Positions 41,506 to 52,366 are shown, numbered from the stretch's first letter. The stretch: DNA of 64,000 nucleotides from Bacteroidota bacterium (GCA_026391125.1 JAPLEO010000001.1:1-64000); one strand, 5' to 3'. The notes: generated from the letters alone by a model not told the origin. A program made the numbers and translations.

Positions 41506-41545
41506 AACTACTTATCTTATAAACCTCTTTCGAGATCGTGTTCAA

Positions 41546-42912
41546 TTAACGGTTAGCGAATATTGCACTTACGGTATCTTTTGTTAGATCAAGCATTGGT
41601 TGAGGATATACTCCCATTACCAATACAATGATCACCAATATACTCAATACCCATTGTACGTTGGTACTTACTTCAACAGCTTGTAGCGTTTTTTCTACTG
41701 TGTTTCCGTAAAATATTTTTTGAATCATATTCAATGTATACACTGCAGCAAGAATAATGCTGATACCGGCTATTGCAGCAATCCAAACATTAAACTGGAA
41801 CAACCCATTAAACATCAAGAACTCACCCACAAATGCATTGGTTAATGGTAATGCTACGTTTGCTAGGGCCATCACCACAAATAAGATCGCCAATACTGGA
41901 GCCTTTTGTGCCAATCCACCCAAGTCACTAAACTTACGAGTACCCAATTGCTGCTCTATCACGTCTGCAACGATCCACAGACCAATGACATTGATACCGT
42001 GGTTAAACATTTGGATCATAACACCTTCTAGTCCAATTTGATTTTGCACAAAAATGGCGGCACACATTAAACCAATATGCGCAATAGAAGAATATGCAAT
42101 CAACCTTTTAATATCATCTTGACGAATAGCAATTAATGATGCATAGATCATACCAAACACAGAAAGTACTACTACTAACATGCTATGCGAATGAACACCC
42201 ATCGGAACCATTGGAACCAACCAACGAATCACTGCAAAAATTCCCATCTTCACCATCACACCACTCAAGATCATAGTTGTAGCAGTTGGTGATTGCTCAT
42301 AAGCATCGGGCTGCCAGGTATGGAAAGGAAATATTGGCATCTTGATCGCAAATGCAATAAAGAACAATGCGAACACCCAATTTTGTTGGTGCGCATCTAA
42401 TTGAGCATGGTAAAAGCTCTGCATTGCAAATGAATGATCAGGAGTTTGTGCATACACATATAATAATCCAACCTTTCTCCACCCCAAATAGAACAAAGAA
42501 AATAAACAGGTATCAACGCTAATTCCCAAAAGAAATAAAACAATAAAGCATCTGATGCCAAGAAAACTCCTAGCAATCCCGCTTGTGTTAATAGCATCAA
42601 TCCATAAAATGCAGCAGAACGCTGATACACATTTTTATATGTTGCAGCAAAAACTACGGGAAAAGAAATGGCAGTTAATAAACAAAGCATTTTGCTCATG
42701 CCATCTTGCAACAAACTAAAACGGCTACCCAAGCCTGGTAACCAAGCAGCATCATAGGTAAGAGCGCCTTTTGTAAAGACCGCCATTAACGACAATACCA
42801 ATGTAGCCAATGAAGATACAAGGGCTAAAGCCTTAATTGAAGACGAATCTTTTAGCAGAAATACTGCTAGTCCGCTCAGCAATGGAATCAATATCAGTAA
42901 AAGAGGAATCAT
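41546..42912 (-). pseudogene. nuoM: NADH-quinone oxidoreductase subunit M, frame-disrupted (ORFs 42397..42912 and 41546..42529)
   Basis: The N-terminal ORF ends homology at ..FFWELALIPVYFLCSIWGGER. The C-terminal ORF resumes at GLLYVYAQTPDHSFAM...FPFHTWQPDAYEQSP in another frame. The break is near 42465-42478. Confidence 0.88.
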
Positions 42913-42928
42913 ATAATTTCTTTAACGC

Positions 42929-44860
42929 CTAGGCCATTTTAAAAAAACGGTTCAAATAATACATGATGGTGATATCATTAAACCAAACCAATACAAATAC
43001 AACAATCGCCAATACCATGATCAATAAGTAGTTCCCAACTTGTCCGCTTTGAATTAAACGCAACTGTCTAGAACCATAACCCACTAATTTTCCAACACCA
43101 TTCACACTCGCATCGATCACATTTTTCTCTACAATATTTTTAAAGAATCCTCCCAACGCATTCAAAGGATTCACAACAACGGCATCATACAACTCATCTA
43201 CATACCATTTGTTTTCTAAAACTTTTGCGATACCCGTATTCTCTTCTATTGTTGGTTGATATTTTTTATAACTACTCACTGCATAAACAATTACAGCAAC
43301 GATCAACAAAGTAGAAACGATCAAATAAGTCCACTCTTGCGAAGCTTCTAAATGATGTTGCCCTGCAATAGCCGTTGAACCTGCAAATATTGGTGCAAGA
43401 AAATGTTCTAAACTATGAGAATCTTTTGCAAATAATTCGGGAATACCTACCCATCCACCAATCACTGATAATATCGCCAACACGATCAATGGGATGGTCA
43501 TTGCAGAAGGACTTTCATGCAAATGATGTTCTTGTTCATGCGTTCCTCTAAAGCCACCTAAGAAGGTTAGCGTGTATAATCGGAACATATAAAATGCAGT
43601 CATTAATGCTCCACCCAATCCTACATAATAATAGATTGGATTTTTTGCAAGTGCTGCCATTAAAATTTCATCTTTTGAAAAGAACCCAGAGAATGGAGGA
43701 ATACCAGCGATTGCCAAACAAGCTAATAGGAAAGTGATATGTGTGATGGGCATGAACTTTTTCAAACCACCCATTTTACGAATGTCTTGCTCGTGGTGCA
43801 TCGCATGAATCACAGAACCCGCTCCTAAGAATAATAAAGCTTTAAAGAATGCATGTGTCATCACATGGAACACCGCTCCAGTATAAGCACCAACACCTAA
43901 GCCTAAAAACATATATCCTAACTGACTCACAGTTGAGTAAGCCAATACTTTTTTAATGTCGTTTTGCTTGATCGCAATTGTAGCAGCAAAAATAGCAGTA
44001 GCCAATCCTACAATAGCAACAACCGTTTGAGTGCTTGGGGCCATTGTATAAAGAATGTTACTACGAGCAATCATGTAGATACCAGCAGTTACCATGGTTG
44101 CAGCATGGATCAATGCAGACACTGGAGTTGGACCCGCCATCGCATCTGGCAACCAAGTGTATAAAGGAATCTGCGCGCTCTTACCCATGGCACCAATAAA
44201 TAACAAAAGGGTGATCGCAGAAATATCGAATGCAGATAAATTTCCTACTTGTGCAAACACATCAGAATATGTTGCAGTACCTAATTTAAAGATCAACCAG
44301 AATACAGCTAATAAAAATCCAAGGTCTCCAATCCTGTTCATCACAAATGCTTTCTTAGCAGCGTAGTTGTAATCATTATTCTTGAACCAGAATCCAATCA
44401 ACAAATATGAACACAAGCCAACACCTTCCCAACCAATGAACATGATCACATAGTTCGCACCTAATACCAACAACAGCATGGAGAATACGAATAAATTGAG
44501 GTAGGCGAAATAACGTCCAAAATGCTGAGGTTCTTCCTCATGCATATATGCCGTTGAATAAAGGTGTATCAAGAAGCCGATACCAGTAATGATCAACAGG
44601 AAAAGTGCAGAAAGTTGGTCAACCTGAAAAGCAAAAGGAATCACCAAACTCTTTACCGATATAAAGTTAAAGAGGGTAATCACCGAAGCTCCGTTAGCTT
44701 TTACATCAAAAAACACCAACACGCTTACAACAAAAGATGCAAGAATTGCGCCACTGCCAATGATGCCGATCAAAGATTTCGACAACGATTTCCTTCCCAA
44801 TCCATTGATCAGAAAACCCAGCAGGGGAAATAGCGGAATTAAATAAACAAGTTTACTCAT
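42929..44860 (-). CDS. nuoL: NADH-quinone oxidoreductase subunit L
   Basis: MFIGWEGVGLCSYLLIGFW, PLYTWLPDAMAGPTPVSALIHAATMVTAG. Confidence 0.97.
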   Translation of the reverse strand: MSKLVYLIPLFPLLGFLINGLGRKSLSKSLIGIIGSGAILASFVVSVLVFFDVKANGASVITLFNFISVKSLVIPFAFQVDQLSALFLLIITGIGFLIHLYSTAYMHEEEPQHFGRYFAYLNLFVFSMLLLVLGANYVIMFIGWEGVGLCSYLLIGFWFKNNDYNYAAKKAFVMNRIGDLGFLLAVFWLIFKLGTATYSDVFAQVGNLSAFDISAITLLLFIGAMGKSAQIPLYTWLPDAMAGPTPVSALIHAATMVTAGIYMIARSNILYTMAPSTQTVVAIVGLATAIFAATIAIKQNDIKKVLAYSTVSQLGYMFLGLGVGAYTGAVFHVMTHAFFKALLFLGAGSVIHAMHHEQDIRKMGGLKKFMPITHITFLLACLAIAGIPPFSGFFSKDEILMAALAKNPIYYYVGLGGALMTAFYMFRLYTLTFLGGFRGTHEQEHHLHESPSAMTIPLIVLAILSVIGGWVGIPELFAKDSHSLEHFLAPIFAGSTAIAGQHHLEASQEWTYLIVSTLLIVAVIVYAVSSYKKYQPTIEENTGIAKVLENKWYVDELYDAVVVNPLNALGGFFKNIVEKNVIDASVNGVGKLVGYGSRQLRLIQSGQVGNYLLIMVLAIVVFVLVWFNDITIMYYLNRFFKMA

Positions 44861-44913
44861 AATACTGAAAGCCTGTACCCTCTAGCATGCAAGCACGCTA
44901 AGGAAACAGTATT

Positions 44914-45249
44914 TTAATTTTTCAATCTGTTCAAAAAGTTAATATCAACCGAATGCGTATTTCTAAACAACATCACAATAATGGCCAATCCCACACTCAC
45001 CTCCGCAGCAGCCACCACCATAATGAAGAATACAAATAATTGTCCGTCTGAACCTACTGTTGACGCTTTATCAGAAACGGATGCTGCAGCCAAGTGCATT
45101 TTTGAAAATGCTACTAGCAACAAATTCACCGCATTGAACATTAACTCAATACACATAAACACAATGATCACATTGCGGCGTGTTAGAGCACCAATGATTC
45201 CGATGCTAAATAAAACTAAACAGAGATAGATATAATATTGTATTGGCAT
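44914..45249 (-). CDS. nuoK: NADH-quinone oxidoreductase subunit K
   Basis: [41 protein letters not shown]. Confidence 0.96.
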   Translation of the reverse strand: MPIQYYIYLCLVLFSIGIIGALTRRNVIIVFMCIELMFNAVNLLLVAFSKMHLAAASVSDKASTVGSDGQLFVFFIMVVAAAEVSVGLAIIVMLFRNTHSVDINFLNRLKN

Positions 45250-45267
45250 AACCTAATTTGTTCTTTA

Positions 45268-45771
45268 TTAATCTTTTTTACCCATTACGATTGCACCAAC
45301 CATGGCGCTCAAAAACAAAACACTAGTAATTTCAAATGGCACTACATAATCATTAAATAGTACTCTTCCTAAATTCTTGATCAATCCAATATCGCCCCCA
45401 GTTGTCATAGCAACTTTTGTTCTCAAATCAACTGCTTGTCTGACTAAAGAAACAAACACCATTAAGAAACAACCTCCAGAGACAACACCAGCCACTTTCA
45501 TCCATAATCCTTTTTGTGGTTCGTTCTGTTGATTTAAGTTCATCAACATGACTACAAACAAGAACAATACCATGATGGCTCCTGCATACACGATAATATT
45601 TACGATGGCCAAGAACTGCGCATTCAATAAAATGTAGTGCCCTGAAATGGCAAAGAAGGTAACAACCAACCACAATACACTGTATATGGGATTCTTGCTG
45701 ATCAATACCATGATGGCACTAAAAATGGCCAACGCACTTAAAAAAAAGAATAATATTTCTGTAGTACTCAT
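45268..45771 (-). CDS. nuoJ: NADH-quinone oxidoreductase subunit J
   Basis: NPIYSVLWLVVTFFAISGHYILLNAQFLAIVNIIVYAGAIMVLFLFVVMLMN. Start placed at the internal MSTTEIL, because the longer ORF overlaps nuoI. Confidence 0.94.
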   Translation of the reverse strand: MSTTEILFFFLSALAIFSAIMVLISKNPIYSVLWLVVTFFAISGHYILLNAQFLAIVNIIVYAGAIMVLFLFVVMLMNLNQQNEPQKGLWMKVAGVVSGGCFLMVFVSLVRQAVDLRTKVAMTTGGDIGLIKNLGRVLFNDYVVPFEITSVLFLSAMVGAIVMGKKD

Positions 45772-45823
45772 TGTTGCTTTAATTAGTAGTTGACCTTTTG
45801 TATCAACCAGTAATTGTAATTTA

Positions 45824-46366
45824 TTAATTGCTCCTTGCTGGACCCTTTGCTTTTGCAAATCCTTCTGGATCTGTTAATGGATTTGGAATGACCAATTCAT
45901 TCTTTCCATAAATAAATCCTGTACGATTATAGTTAGCAGGTGCAAATGTTTCACTCAAAAAGATCGCTTCTTTCGGACATGCTTCTTCACAAAGTCCACA
46001 GAAAATACAACGCAGCATATTGATCTCATATTTTGCTGCATATTTTTCTTCACGATACAAATTCTCTTCCCCAGGTAAACGCTCGGCGCCTTCCATAGTA
46101 ATTGCTTCAGCCGGACAAGCTACCGCGCAAAGTCCACACGCTGTGCAACGCTCACGACCTTCTTCATCACGATTCAAAACGTGTACGCCACGGAAAACCG
46201 GACTAAACTCACGCTTCTTTTCTGGATAACGGATCGTAGGTTGCTTCTTGAACATATGACTGAAAGTAATAGCCATACCCTTTAAAATATTGGGTATGTA
46301 CAAGCGTTCGATGAATGTCATCGGCTTGCGACTTACTTCTTGTACTCTATTAGTTAATGCCTCCAT
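45824..46366 (-). CDS. nuoI: NADH-quinone oxidoreductase subunit I (2x[4Fe-4S])
   Basis: CTACGLCAVACPAEAI and CIFCGLCEEACPKEAI. Start placed at MEALTNRV, because the longer ORF overlaps nuoH. Confidence 0.96.
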   Translation of the reverse strand: MEALTNRVQEVSRKPMTFIERLYIPNILKGMAITFSHMFKKQPTIRYPEKKREFSPVFRGVHVLNRDEEGRERCTACGLCAVACPAEAITMEGAERLPGEENLYREEKYAAKYEINMLRCIFCGLCEEACPKEAIFLSETFAPANYNRTGFIYGKNELVIPNPLTDPEGFAKAKGPARSN

Positions 46367-46403
46367 GTAATTAATCTCTTTGCTTGCAAAAATATTTTTT
46401 ATT

Positions 46404-47450
46404 CTACCCGTGATATAAGATCCATGCACCAGTTGCCAGCATATTTGCCAATGCCAATGGGATCAAACTTTTCCATCCTAAATTCATCAACTGATCATAA
46501 CGGAAGCGCGGGATAGTCCAACGAATCCACATGAATATGAAAATGAAAATCACAATTTTAATCAGCAATGCACCAACACCCACTAGTGCTGCCATATTTT
46601 GTGGTAATATTTTTTCATCGAAGAAAGGAATATCAAATCCACCAAAATAAAGCGAAGCCATGATCGCACTACTCATGATCATGTTGATATATTCAGAAAA
46701 TAAATAGAATCCTAATTTCATAGATGAATACTCTTGGTGGTATCCAAAGTTTAATTCGTTCTCTGCTTCTGGCAAATCGAATGGTGTTCTATTACACTCT
46801 GCCATGGCACAAATAAAGAATAACAAGAAACCCAAAGGTTGATACGCGATATTCCACAAATGACCAGGAGCCATTTGTTGATTTACGATCTCTCTTAAGC
46901 TTAACGTATTAGTGGTCATTAATAAAGCGATCAACGCAATGCCCATTGCTAGTTCATAACTGATAGCTTGTGATGCACCGCGCAATGCAGCCATCAAAGA
47001 AAATTTATTATTCGAAGCCCAACCTCCGATCATAATTCCATATACACCCAAACTCACAACTCCAAAAACATATAAGATTCCAATATTGATATCTGCAATT
47101 TGCAAATCAATTTCTCTACCAAATAAATGTACGGTGCTTCCCCAAGGGATCACAGCACAGGTCATTAAAGCAGCGGTCATTGCTAAGCCTGGTCCTAATA
47201 TGAACAATGCTTTATTAGAAGAGCTAGGAATGATCTCTTCTTTCATGATCAATTTTAATCCATCGGCCAAAGGTTGAAATAAACCAAACGGACCAGCTCT
47301 TTCAGGACCTGGACGATCTTGCAAAATAGCAGCCACTTTACGTTCAGCAAAAGTGGTGTAGAGCGCAATACCAAGACTCGCAAAAACGATGATGATGATC
47401 AAGATCAGTTTTTCGAGTACCAACAGCATATCTAAAGAAAGTAGTGTCAT
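46404..47450 (-). CDS. nuoH: NADH-quinone oxidoreductase subunit H
   Basis: ERKVAAILQDRPGPERAGPFGLFQPLADGLKL, AMAECNRTPFDLPEAENELNFGYHQEYSSMK. Confidence 0.97.
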   Translation of the reverse strand: MTLLSLDMLLVLEKLILIIIIVFASLGIALYTTFAERKVAAILQDRPGPERAGPFGLFQPLADGLKLIMKEEIIPSSSNKALFILGPGLAMTAALMTCAVIPWGSTVHLFGREIDLQIADINIGILYVFGVVSLGVYGIMIGGWASNNKFSLMAALRGASQAISYELAMGIALIALLMTTNTLSLREIVNQQMAPGHLWNIAYQPLGFLLFFICAMAECNRTPFDLPEAENELNFGYHQEYSSMKLGFYLFSEYINMIMSSAIMASLYFGGFDIPFFDEKILPQNMAALVGVGALLIKIVIFIFIFMWIRWTIPRFRYDQLMNLGWKSLIPLALANMLATGAWILYHG

Positions 47451-47463
47451 GATCTATTATCAA

Positions 47464-48561
47464 TTAGTCTTTGTTAGAATTAAAATTGTTGGAATGAGCT
47501 GGCCCTTGGATCGAACTCAAATCAATATTGGGCTGATTCACTTCACTCACCGAATGAATGTCCATCAATAGTCTAGGTGATCTTCCATGAAGTACCTTAT
47601 TGATCGTTTCATTTGGTATTGTTTGTCCAACATTTCCTGCATAGTGTCCCTGTGCAATTACAGAATGACGGTCGATCATTCTTGGTCCTTCAATCACCCA
47701 ATCGCTAGCGTGTTTCTTTTCAAACCTGCAGTCGTTACAGATCCACTCTTCAACCTCACCCCACTCATCTTTACGTGCTGTAACTCTGAATACTTCTTCT
47801 CCTCTATTCCATAAAGTTACTTTACCGCTACAAGTTGGACAATCTCTATGAGCATCCATCGGTTTTAAGAACCATACACGATTCTTGAATCGGAATGTTT
47901 TATCGGTGAGTGCGCCAACCGGACAAACATCAATCACGTTTCCAATAAAATCGTTATCTAAATTCTTCTCAATAAATGTGGCGATCTCTGAATGATCTCC
48001 GCGATCTAAAATACCATGAACACGTTTATTAGAGAGTTGATCTGCAGCAAATACACAACGGTAGCATAGTATGCAACGTGTCATGTGTAATTGAATATAT
48101 TTTCCTAGATCGTGCTTTTTAAATGTTCTGCGTTGAAACTCATAGCGCGTACCATCTTTACCATGTTCGTAGCTTAGGTCTTGCAAATGACATTCGCCTG
48201 CTTGATCACAGATCGGACAATCTAAAGGATGATTCAATAATAAAAATTCAACAATACTTGCTCTTGCGTCTACTACTTTCGGACTAGTAATATTTTTTAC
48301 TTCCATTCCATCCATCACAGTTGTTCTGCAACTAGCTACCAACTTTGGCATTGGTCGAGGATCTTTTTCAGAACCCTTGCTCACTTCCACTAAACAAGTA
48401 CGGCATTTACCACCGCTTCCTTCTAATTTGCTATAATAACACATAGCAGGAGGAGCAACATCGCCACCTATTTTACGTGCAGCATTCAGGATGGTAGTCC
48501 CAGCCGGCACTTCGATGGTGATATTATCGATGGTAACTTTAAATAATGGTGTCTCTGACAT
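47464..48561 (-). CDS. nuoG: NADH-quinone oxidoreductase subunit G, short Bacteroidota type
   Basis: 2Fe-2S motif GGKCRTCLVEV, HPLDCPICDQAGECHLQD, CILCYRCV, CPTCSGKVTLWNRG. Confidence 0.92.
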   Translation of the reverse strand: MSETPLFKVTIDNITIEVPAGTTILNAARKIGGDVAPPAMCYYSKLEGSGGKCRTCLVEVSKGSEKDPRPMPKLVASCRTTVMDGMEVKNITSPKVVDARASIVEFLLLNHPLDCPICDQAGECHLQDLSYEHGKDGTRYEFQRRTFKKHDLGKYIQLHMTRCILCYRCVFAADQLSNKRVHGILDRGDHSEIATFIEKNLDNDFIGNVIDVCPVGALTDKTFRFKNRVWFLKPMDAHRDCPTCSGKVTLWNRGEEVFRVTARKDEWGEVEEWICNDCRFEKKHASDWVIEGPRMIDRHSVIAQGHYAGNVGQTIPNETINKVLHGRSPRLLMDIHSVSEVNQPNIDLSSIQGPAHSNNFNSNKD

Positions 48562-48562
48562 A

Positions 48563-48600
48563 ATTCAAAATTCAAAAGTCAAAATTCAAAAGTCAAAACT
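48563..48600. repeat. Short A/T-rich tandem repeat between nuoG and nuoF
   Basis: aattcaaaattcaaaagtcaaaattcaaaagtcaaaac: repeated (a)attcaaaagtcaa units. Confidence 0.6.
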
Positions 48601-48632
48601 AAACTGTTGACTAATTATTTTTTATTTATTTC

Positions 48633-50012
48633 CTATACAGGCACATGAATTGGATCCGCATAATGCGCCAACCCATAATTCCTTGTTTGAGCTTCAGCAG
48701 CATGGGTAACATGCCATTCAAACTCATCTCTAAAATGGCGAATTGCAGCAGCCACTGGCCATGCTGCAGCGTCACCTAACGGACAGATCGTATTTCCTTC
48801 AATCTTGCTTTGGATATCCCATAGCAAATCGATATCACTTATTTTTCCTTCGCCTTTTTCTAAACGCAATAATAATTTTTCCATCCAACCAGTCCCTTCT
48901 CTACAAGGAGAACACTGACCGCAACTTTCGTGGCGATAGAATCTGGCTAATGAATACGTATTTCTTACCACACACTGGTCTTCATCTAACACAATGAATC
49001 CACCAGAACCCATCATCGAACCTGTTGCAAATCCACCATCACTCAAACTTTCATAGTTCATGTAACGGGTTTCGCCTTTTGCAGTTTTCAATAAAAGATT
49101 TGCTGGAAGAATTGGTACAGATGATCCGCCAGGGATACAGGCTTTTAACCTTTTTCCGTTTGCGATACCACCACAATATTCGTCGCTATAAATAAATTCT
49201 TCTACAGAGATGGTCATATCAATTTCGTAAACGCCAGGTTTATTGATATTACCACATGCAGAAATTAATTTTGTTCCAGTTGATTTACCAACTCCAATTT
49301 TCGCATACTCTTCTCCACCCTCATTAATGATGGGAACTACAGCTGCTAAGGTTTCTACGTTGTTTACCACTGTTGGTCTGCCCCAAGCACCTTTGATCGC
49401 AGGGAAGGGAGGTTTGATACGTGGATTACCACGCTTACCTTCTAATGATTCAATGAGTGCAGTTTCTTCACCACAGATATAGGCACCTGCGCCACGTTGT
49501 ACATAGATCTCGCAATCGAATCCAGTACCTAATATATTTTTTCCTAAAAATCCATTTGCTTTTGCTTCGGCAATGGCTTGTTCCAAAATGTCTGGGATCC
49601 AAGCATATTCACCGCGGATATAGATATAAGTAGCATGACTTCCTAAAGCATAAGAAGCAACGATCAATCCTTCAATTAATAAGTGTGGAATAAATTCCAT
49701 CAAGTAACGATCCTTGAAAGTTCCAGGCTCACTTTCATCTGCATTACAAACCAAGTGACGTGGAACGCCTTCTGGTTTTGCAATAAAGCTCCATTTCATA
49801 CCTGCAGGGAATCCAGCGCCACCTCTACCACGAAGACCACTCTTCTTCACTTCTTCCACGATCTCTTCCTGAGTCATGGTTTTCAGGGCCTTCTCAACGC
49901 TGCGATATCCACCTTCACGGCGATACACATCGAAATAACGAATTCCTTCCACGTGTGCTTTTTCTAATAATAATTTTCTTCCCATTGTATTCAATTGCGT
50001 GGCTTTCGCCAT
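48633..50012 (-). CDS. nuoF: NADH-quinone oxidoreductase subunit F
   Basis: SGLRGRGGAGFPAGMKWSF, NADESEPGTFKDR, ESCGQCSPCREGTGW. Start moved to MAKATQ (MGRKLL at 49985 also possible), because the longest ORF overlaps nuoE. Confidence 0.96.
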   Translation of the reverse strand: MAKATQLNTMGRKLLLEKAHVEGIRYFDVYRREGGYRSVEKALKTMTQEEIVEEVKKSGLRGRGGAGFPAGMKWSFIAKPEGVPRHLVCNADESEPGTFKDRYLMEFIPHLLIEGLIVASYALGSHATYIYIRGEYAWIPDILEQAIAEAKANGFLGKNILGTGFDCEIYVQRGAGAYICGEETALIESLEGKRGNPRIKPPFPAIKGAWGRPTVVNNVETLAAVVPIINEGGEEYAKIGVGKSTGTKLISACGNINKPGVYEIDMTISVEEFIYSDEYCGGIANGKRLKACIPGGSSVPILPANLLLKTAKGETRYMNYESLSDGGFATGSMMGSGGFIVLDEDQCVVRNTYSLARFYRHESCGQCSPCREGTGWMEKLLLRLEKGEGKISDIDLLWDIQSKIEGNTICPLGDAAAWPVAAAIRHFRDEFEWHVTHAAEAQTRNYGLAHYADPIHVPV

Positions 50013-50034
50013 TCGTTGATTTAAATATTTTCTA

Positions 50035-50544
50035 CTAATTATTGGCAGCTGCAGCGGCTCTGCATTCTGCAATAATTGCGTCCACTTTTTCTTTTGTTAA
50101 ATGCTCACGATAATGTTTACCCAACTGCATCATCGGTGCATAACCACAAGCACCAAGGCACTCGGCGGTTTTTAAAGTAAACAAACCATCAGCAGTTGTT
50201 TCACCAGCTTTGATCCCTAGTGTTTGACTGATATAGGCGATGATATTATCACTACCATTTAACATACATGGACCAGTCTGACAAACTTCAAACACATATT
50301 TTCCTACTGGCTTAGTATTATACATGCTATAGAAAGTAGCCACTTCATACACTTCGATAGGCTCGATCTGTAAGAGTGATGCCACATAATCCATTGTTTC
50401 AGCGCTTAACCATCCACCAAAATTGTCTTGCGCTAAATGCAATAAAGGCAAGAGTGCACTCTTCTGCTTTCCGTCTGGATAGCGAGCGATGATCTCTTTA
50501 ACCTTTGCTAGTTTTTCTTCTGAAAATTGTACCATATCAATCAA
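50035..50544 (-). CDS. nuoE: NADH-quinone oxidoreductase subunit E
   Basis: VYEVATFYSMYNTKPVGKYVFEVCQTGPCML, AECLGACGYAPMMQ. Confidence 0.96.
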   Translation of the reverse strand: MIDMVQFSEEKLAKVKEIIARYPDGKQKSALLPLLHLAQDNFGGWLSAETMDYVASLLQIEPIEVYEVATFYSMYNTKPVGKYVFEVCQTGPCMLNGSDNIIAYISQTLGIKAGETTADGLFTLKTAECLGACGYAPMMQLGKHYREHLTKEKVDAIIAECRAAAAANN

Positions 50545-50570
50545 TCATTTTCAATAAATCAATTCTGTTT

Positions 50571-51809
50571 CTACGCATCCAACTCACCTGCGATCAAATT
50601 CAAACTACTCATTACTACAATCGCATCGCTCAACATACCACCAACAACTAATTCAGGATATGCTTGATAATAAATAAAGGATGGTCTACGGAAGTGCAAA
50701 CGAAATGGTGTTCTTCCGCCATCGCTTACTAAATAAAATCCTAACTCACCATTACCAGCTTCAATAGAATGATACACTTCGCCTTTAGGCATATCAATCT
50801 CTCCCATTACAATTTTGAAATGCCAGATGAGCGATTCCATTTTTGTATAAACGTCTTCTTTAACAGGCAGGTAATATTCAGGAACATCTGCATGAAACAC
50901 TTCTGCTTCTGCACCTTTGAATTCTTGTACTTTTTTATAGGCTTGGTTAAGAATGCTCAAGCTCTGCCACATTTCTTCGTTACGTACTAAGAAACGATCG
51001 TAACTATCACCAGTTTTTCCAACTGGAACTTTAAAATCAAAATCTTCGTAACTGCTATACGGACTATGAACTCGCACATCATAATCAACACCAGCGGCGC
51101 GTAAATTCGGACCAGTAAAGCCATAATTCAAAGCGCGTTCAGCACTGATCGGACCCGTACCAATAGTACGTTCCATGAAAATTCTGTTACGTGTAAATAG
51201 GTTTTCTAATTCACGCAATGCAGCAGGATATTCTTTTAAGAATTTCTCGAGTTTCGTAAACGCTGTATTTGTGAAATTCCTTTCAAAGCCGCCAATACGC
51301 CCAATATTAGTAGTAAGACGGGACCCACATATTTCTTCATATATTTCATAAATTAATTCGCGGTATTGCATGATGTACATGAACCCAGTATAAGCACCGG
51401 TATCTACACCCATGATAGAATTACAGATCAAGTGATCAGAGATCCTTGATAATTCCATAATGATGATACGCAGATAGTCAACACGTTTAGGCGTTTGAAC
51501 TCCTAATAATTTTTCGCAGGTCAAATGCCAGCCCATATTATTCAAAGGACTACTGCAATAATTCAAGCGATCTGTAATCGTAGTAATTTGATACAGTGGT
51601 CTGCGCTCAGCCAGTTTCTCAAATGCACGGTGGATATAACCCACTGTTTGTTCTGTAGAAACAATTTGCTCACCATCTAATTCCATGATATTTTGAAACA
51701 CACCGTGTGTAGCAGGGTGGGTTGGACCAACGTTCAATGTAGTGGTCTGTTTCTCAATGGAACCTTCAGGTAATTTAATATGGTGTTGATGATGTTCTGT
51801 CATATCCAA
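50571..51809 (-). CDS. nuoD: NADH-quinone oxidoreductase subunit D
   Basis: LNVGPTHPATHGVFQNIMELDGE, GYIHRAFEKLAERR, RPSFIYYQAYPELVVGGMLSDAIVVMSSLNLIAGELD. Confidence 0.97.
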   Translation of the reverse strand: MDMTEHHQHHIKLPEGSIEKQTTTLNVGPTHPATHGVFQNIMELDGEQIVSTEQTVGYIHRAFEKLAERRPLYQITTITDRLNYCSSPLNNMGWHLTCEKLLGVQTPKRVDYLRIIIMELSRISDHLICNSIMGVDTGAYTGFMYIMQYRELIYEIYEEICGSRLTTNIGRIGGFERNFTNTAFTKLEKFLKEYPAALRELENLFTRNRIFMERTIGTGPISAERALNYGFTGPNLRAAGVDYDVRVHSPYSSYEDFDFKVPVGKTGDSYDRFLVRNEEMWQSLSILNQAYKKVQEFKGAEAEVFHADVPEYYLPVKEDVYTKMESLIWHFKIVMGEIDMPKGEVYHSIEAGNGELGFYLVSDGGRTPFRLHFRRPSFIYYQAYPELVVGGMLSDAIVVMSSLNLIAGELDA

Positions 51810-51849
51810 ACCCCTAGGGGCTTATTTATTTTAATTAATCAGCTTTCTA

Positions 51850-52356
51850 TTAACCTCTACCAAACATCTGATCGTCTTTATCGATACGTGTTCTTTCTTC
51901 TAAAGGATATTCTTTTCTTAAAGGGAAATAATCCATTTCGTCTACGTTCAATATACGTTTCAGGTTTTCGTGACCAACAAAGTTCACTCCAAAAAAATCG
52001 TAGGTTTCTCTTTCCATCCAATTGGCTGCAGAGAATAATTTGCTAGCAGTAAATACATCTGGAGTATTGATGTCTGAATACACGGTAAAGCGAATTCTAA
52101 CATTGTCTCTCAAATTGTGTAAGTGATACACCACTGCTAATTCGCGACCAGGTTTATCTGGATAATTCACAGCAGTAAGATCTGTCATAAATTGAAAATT
52201 CAGATCTGCCTCGTCGAATAAAAATTGTAACACTTTCAGGTTCTGATCCTTTGGTGCTTCAAAACTGAGCATGCCATAAGGCGATTCAAAATTGGAAACA
52301 AGGTCTCCAAATTTTTCAGTTAGTCTTTGTTGAATATGTTCTTGTGTTAATACCAT
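51850..52356 (-). CDS. nuoC: NADH-quinone oxidoreductase subunit C
   Basis: FSAANWMERETYDFFGVNFVGHENLKRILNVDEMDYFPLRKEYPLE. Confidence 0.96.
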   Translation of the reverse strand: MVLTQEHIQQRLTEKFGDLVSNFESPYGMLSFEAPKDQNLKVLQFLFDEADLNFQFMTDLTAVNYPDKPGRELAVVYHLHNLRDNVRIRFTVYSDINTPDVFTASKLFSAANWMERETYDFFGVNFVGHENLKRILNVDEMDYFPLRKEYPLEERTRIDKDDQMFGRG

Positions 52357-52366
52357 TTCGTTTTTA

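Noticed and set aside
45428-45673. 81 aa minus-strand ORF inside nuoJ
   Set aside because: Alternative frame of nuoJ; no independent evidence.
47464-48561. Short nuoG (365 aa) considered as a truncation
   Set aside because: Bacteroidota commonly encode a short NuoG with only the N-terminal Fe-S modules; the ORF has natural boundaries.
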